64,000 nt of DNA from JABFRG01 sp046351415 (GTDB taxonomy: Bacteria; Myxococcota_A; Polyangia; Polyangiales; Polyangiaceae): contig JAXLYO010000007.1 of assembly GCA_046351415.1 (NCBI GenBank), positions 303,557 to 367,556 of the forward strand, written 5' to 3'. This document shows positions 62,565 to 64,000 of the stretch, one piece after another. The translations under genes were made by a program, and so were the position numbers. The notes below the pieces were generated by a model, which had not been told where the DNA came from, searched no databases, and saw only the letters and a list, made by a program, of their open reading frames with translations. Each line of letters opens with the position of its first letter. Positions within the stretch are counted from its first letter, which is position 1.

Positions 62565-63542
62565 TCAGAACGTGCCGGAGAACGGAAACAACTCGTGCCG
62601 GCGCGATGTTTTGGAATGGCTCTGCGACGGGCGCGTCCATTGCCACACGAGCAGCGCACCAGAAACTGCGGCAAACACAGCGCCGACCACGTAGCCCGTG
62701 ATCACCCCCGTCCGAGCGCTGGCAGCATCGCTCTTTACTTCCGCGAGGTTCACGTCTCCGCGACGAGAAGCAGCATCGAGATCCGAGAGCTTTCCGCGGA
62801 GTAGCGTCGCATCGAGCACGCCGCTCGCCGCGAGCGTAAGAACGCCCACGCCGCCGAGCGAGAGAGCCGTAGCCACCACGACCGGCGAACTGCCAGACTT
62901 GAGGGTCTCCCGAATCGGGCCGGGGCCGGGTGGCGTGTTCTCGATGCGTGGACCGACCTTCAGCTGCGCCTCGACCTTGGTACCGCCCACGACGCGCACG
63001 TGTTCTTCCGTCGTCATGTGACCGTCGCGTTCGAGCGAAAGCACGTGTTCACCGGGCGCGAGTTCGACCTCGCAGGGTACTTTCTGCAAAGGTCCGTGAT
63101 CGACGCGGACACTCGCCCCAGGCATGCTCGCCTGCACCAGGACCTTTCCCGGCAATCGCTCGCGGCGCAAGCCCTCGATGCGCGCACGAACCGCGGCGGC
63201 GTCCGAAACGTTGGGGTTGAGCGCTAGATACTTTTCGAGATAGTCGATGGCGGCTCGGGGACGGTCGAGTTGGAGCAGCGCCTCTGCGGCATACCGGTAA
63301 GGCAAGTTCGCTTTTGGAACGAGCTGCATGGCGCGTTCGTACTCGTAGAGGGCCGTGGCAGAGTCACCCTTTCCGAACGCGGCGATGCCTCGTTCCATGG
63401 CCGCTTGGGCCTCGACCTCTGGCGAGGACGCTTGCGCGGGATCGGCGAAGGCCTTCTTGGACTGCGCGCCCGACACGACTGCGAACGCGACGAACGCGGC
63501 GAGTAGATGGCGGGCGAAACGAGGTATTCGGCTAGCGATCAT
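62565..63542 (-). CDS. Exported TPR/PEGA-domain protein
   Basis: 325 residues. Signal peptide or N-terminal anchor (RHLLAAFVAFAVVSGAQSKKAFA), two to three TPR units (MERGIAAFGKGDSATALYEYERAMQLVPKANLPYRYAAEALLQLDRPRAAIDYLEKYLALNP), a PEGA-like segment (VLVQASMPGASVRVDHGPLQKVPCEVELAPGEHVLSLERDGH), and two hydrophobic helices toward the C-terminus. Common in myxobacteria; role unknown. Its start overlaps the sigma factor gene by 11 bp. Confidence 0.8.
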   Translation of the reverse strand: MIASRIPRFARHLLAAFVAFAVVSGAQSKKAFADPAQASSPEVEAQAAMERGIAAFGKGDSATALYEYERAMQLVPKANLPYRYAAEALLQLDRPRAAIDYLEKYLALNPNVSDAAAVRARIEGLRRERLPGKVLVQASMPGASVRVDHGPLQKVPCEVELAPGEHVLSLERDGHMTTEEHVRVVGGTKVEAQLKVGPRIENTPPGPGPIRETLKSGSSPVVVATALSLGGVGVLTLAASGVLDATLLRGKLSDLDAASRRGDVNLAEVKSDAASARTGVITGYVVGAVFAAVSGALLVWQWTRPSQSHSKTSRRHELFPFSGTF

Positions 63543-64000
63543 TGCGGTCGATGATGCCGTTCAGGGTAACGTCGAGCCGGCCCGCCGTGCTCGCACAAAT
63601 GCTGTCGAGAGATGATTCACTCGCGCCGAGTCGTGCACGAAGTTCTTCGCGGACGGCGGCCAAAATGCGCGCTTTGGTCCGTGCAATCATGCGCGCCGCC
63701 GTGGCGCGATGCACGCCGAGCCGAGGCCCGAGCACGTCGACCGTCGCCCCTTCCTTCACGAGCCACTTGAGGAGCGCACGCTCGTCGGAGGCGAGGCCCG
63801 CGTAGGCTTTGGCGAGAGCGTTCCGAACGGCATCGTCGTTGACGTGCCTGAAATAGTCGACCTCGGCACCGGAAGTGAGAGCGGCCCGTACGGGCTCGAA
63901 GTCTTCGTTCGAATCGGAGGGGTCGTCCTTGTCGTGCGGGTGCTCGACTTCGTTTCTCCGAACGGTGCGGAGGTAGGTCGAGAGCTCGCGCTTGGCAACG
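63532..64000 (-). CDS. RNA polymerase sigma factor, partial at window edge
   Basis: The frame is open from 63999 to the stop at 63532 (155 residues visible), N-terminus missing. The visible start, VAKRELSTYLRTVRRNEVEHP, looks like the end of sigma region 2. The C-terminal HTH (VLGPRLGVHRATAARMIARTKARILAAVREEL) is region 4-like with an unusual ATAARMI helix. It is probably a myxobacterial ECF-like sigma factor. The overlap with the PEGA/TPR gene (63532-63542) implies one transcript. Confidence 0.65.
   Translation of the reverse strand, partial: VAKRELSTYLRTVRRNEVEHPHDKDDPSDSNEDFEPVRAALTSGAEVDYFRHVNDDAVRNALAKAYAGLASDERALLKWLVKEGATVDVLGPRLGVHRATAARMIARTKARILAAVREELRARLGASESSLDSICASTAGRLDVTLNGIIDRNDR

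Overview
The window is high-G+C chromosomal DNA, most likely from a myxobacterium (Myxococcota, perhaps Polyangiales). The evidence is two exported proteins with MYXO-CTERM-like tails, many lipoproteins with Ser/Gly/Asp-rich linkers, Dickkopf-like Cys repeats, two Hanks-type Ser/Thr kinases, an orphan type III export gene, and a LexA-like box of the Myxococcus type before a mutasome operon. No tRNA, rRNA, CRISPR array, transposase or phage gene was seen.

Layout. (1) 0.2-11.6 kb: three pilin-like proteins that share a C-terminal GDL(D/N)GDG module, two large membrane proteins carrying spermidine-synthase-like domains (one fused to a PAP2 domain), and two membrane-anchored helical-repeat proteins. 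This looks like one functional locus of unknown role. (2) 11.6-19.4 kb: nagZ-hutI, then a convergent operon of Ser/Thr kinase, BMP-type ABC ATPase and two permeases, with a divergent MarR regulator. (3) 19.4-33.2 kb: secreted lipoproteins, ddl, a PP2C phosphatase divergent from an orphan sctV, two tandem MYXO-CTERM paralogues and an AI-2E family exporter. (4) 33.3-48.4 kb: rpsA and the operon pheA-like / lipoprotein / small membrane protein / aroA-like / cmk. These are separated by about 8 kb of accessory genes: EEP-fold lipoprotein, TetR, JmjC oxygenase, M23-like protein, RCC1 repeat protein and B12-type radical SAM. (5) 48.4-64 kb: fmdB-like gene, smc, the SOS mutasome imuA-imuB-dnaE2 followed directly by a GGDEF gene, a zinc-finger/kinase fusion, a TolB-like lipoprotein, a PEGA/TPR protein and a truncated sigma factor.

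Main points of interest: a 152-172 bp structured repeat present three times (two copies after the first pilin gene, one after smc), whose substitutions preserve base pairing; the pilin/spermidine-synthase-like locus; and an aromatic-pathway operon in which both the EPSP-synthase-like and the prephenate-dehydratase-like proteins have lost most of the expected active-site residues while the regulatory ACT domain looks intact.

Starts were chosen by reading ribosome-binding sites and signal peptides by eye. Motif comparisons are from memory, and no database search was possible.
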